Origin: Brachyhypopomus gauderio
Lineage: Eukaryota > Chordata > Actinopteri > Gymnotiformes > Hypopomidae
DNA length: 64,000 nt
NCBI RefSeq assembly: GCF_052324685.1
Contig: NC_135213.1
Coordinates: 1,491,146 to 1,555,145 of the forward strand
Direction: 5' to 3'
Shown here: positions 62,923 through 64,000 of the stretch, one piece after another
How positions within the stretch are numbered: the stretch's first letter is position 1
Layout: each line of letters starts with the position of its first letter
Position numbers and translations under genes: made by a program
The notes under the pieces: generated by a model
Told to the model about the DNA's origin: nothing
Databases searched by the model: none
What the model saw: the letters and a program-made list of their open reading frames with translations, nothing else

Positions 62923-64000
62923 CTTGCCGAAGAAAAACACGACAACAGTGGTTTTAGCCCAAACCTCCCACACAACCCCAACGGAGATGCTCGTGACAAT
63001 GGCCTGTATTCACAAACCTACAGAGGAAGGCTGATCTAGGATCAGATTCCAGTCTTACTTATTTGAATGAAATGTATCCAAAGACTTCAGAGGTTTTGTG
63101 AAACCAGCCGCCATTCTAATGTCTGTCGCTACAGCTCACACTCCTTGTACCACCTGGGGTGTTGGTGTGGGCGGGTTTGGTGAGCTCAGAGCGGGAACGT
63201 TAGAACGAAAGCCGGCGGGATTTAAAGCGCTCACTCCAAACTTCTCCTTTTGTCCACGATTTGCTGCAGCAACCACTCACTCCCCACCGGTCCTGAACTT
63301 GGACCGAGTCGAGTTTAACGGGGACGTCAGCGCGCGCCCTGTTACGATCCGGTGCATCAACACACAGTAAACCAAGAGTGCACCAGACTTCTCCTCCTCA
63401 AGTTCACGGCGCTCGGTGCTGCTACACGAAACATCTCCGGTGAAGCGTCACCGATAACGGTCTTCCAACCAGGATTTAACGTGCAGCCGGAACCCTGGCC
63501 TCGGGTTAAAAGCACATGTCCTCCGCTGAATAGCTACAAAGAACCGGGAGACAGCTCGCTGCTTGGCCGCTCTTCGCCACTATTAGCTAGCTAGGCCGCA
63601 GAATAACGCCAGAAAATCGAGATTTCCTTTGTACTCAAATATCACACACATTAGTTCAATTCAATAAGTTTTTCAACAGTTATGGGTCCATCTCTGCAGC
63701 GGGTCTCCACACCACCAGGACAGCGTGCAGGACCGTTAGCTCGCTGGCTACAGCTATGTTGGCCTAGTGAGAGTCGGCGGGTAAACGTCCGCGTTAATGC
63801 GAGCCTGTCGGGAAATAAAACTCCTCCTAAATAAGAGCGGGTGGTCGGCGGCTGTGAGGGGTCGTGAAGCGTCTCTGGAGGGGGGAGCGTCTCCACCAAC
63901 ACCAACTAGCGTTAGCGGCACCGACCCGGAACTAGCGCCGCCGCACTCGGCTAGCGAGCCCGAACCCGGACTAGGCACACCGTCGTGAAACTACCAGCGC
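62923..64000. other. Upstream of ranbp1: intron 1 and possible promoter
   Basis: No coding exon is assigned. The last 500 bp are CpG-rich (for example 63700-63990), suggesting a promoter, either that of ranbp1 or of a gene starting to the right. An ATG at 63113 (MAAGFTKPLKSL on minus) has a good context but no donor in the phase needed for exon 2. Confidence 0.4.

Noticed and set aside
63043-63113. First exon of ranbp1 starting MAAGFTKPLKSL on minus
   Set aside because: The only donor (AA|GTAAGAC) gives phase 2, whereas exon 2 needs phase 0, and the peptide does not resemble the short family N terminus.

Overview
This is nuclear DNA from a ray-finned fish, very probably a teleost. The genes have many small exons with GT-AG introns. 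Every recognisable protein is a vertebrate family. The introns are packed with (CA)n/(TG)n microsatellites, minisatellites and fish-type DNA transposons (Tc1, hAT and Harbinger MITEs). I see no bacterial, organellar or viral gene. The species cannot be fixed from the sequence alone. Exon boundaries below were placed by eye from splice consensus, reading-frame phase and remembered protein families; for all six spliced genes the exon lengths add up in frame.

Layout, left to right: a decayed Tc1 transposase fragment (1-469) and about 6 kb of gene-free repeat-rich DNA with two hAT MITEs; rnf183 (single exon, minus, 6430-7008); an internally deleted Tc1 element (9756-10473); wdr31 (minus, 9 coding exons, 11637-15158); poli (minus, 10 exons, 16749-23186); pgam5 (plus, 6 exons, 24175-27022); ankle2 (minus, 12 exons plus a candidate first exon, 29615-41136); golga3 (minus, 23 coding exons, 43913-57946); ranbp1 (minus, exons 2 to 6, 60401-62922; exon 1 not found, possibly beyond the window).

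The genes do not form a pathway. They cover an E3 ubiquitin ligase (rnf183), a WD40 protein (wdr31), translesion DNA synthesis (poli), a mitochondrial phosphatase (pgam5), nuclear envelope reassembly (ankle2), Golgi structure (golga3) and Ran-GTPase control (ranbp1). rnf183-wdr31 and pgam5-ankle2-golga3 are adjacent in human as well (9q32 and 12q24.33), whereas poli and ranbp1 sit on other human chromosomes. poli and pgam5 diverge from a shared promoter of about 1 kb. pgam5 and ankle2 converge with poly(A) signals about 80 bp apart.

The most unusual signal is at the exon-intron borders. In golga3, poli and ankle2, tandem repeats have grown out of splice sites, so that an exon end, its splice donor and a microsatellite are copied many times into the intron (ten extra copies in golga3). 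Across all the genes, dinucleotide repeats near splice sites are also strongly oriented: (TG)n on the sense strand just before acceptors and mostly (CA)n just after donors. Other points are two nested transposon insertions dated by intact target-site duplications, a probable GC-AG intron in wdr31, and a second PCNA-binding-like motif at the C terminus of Pol iota.
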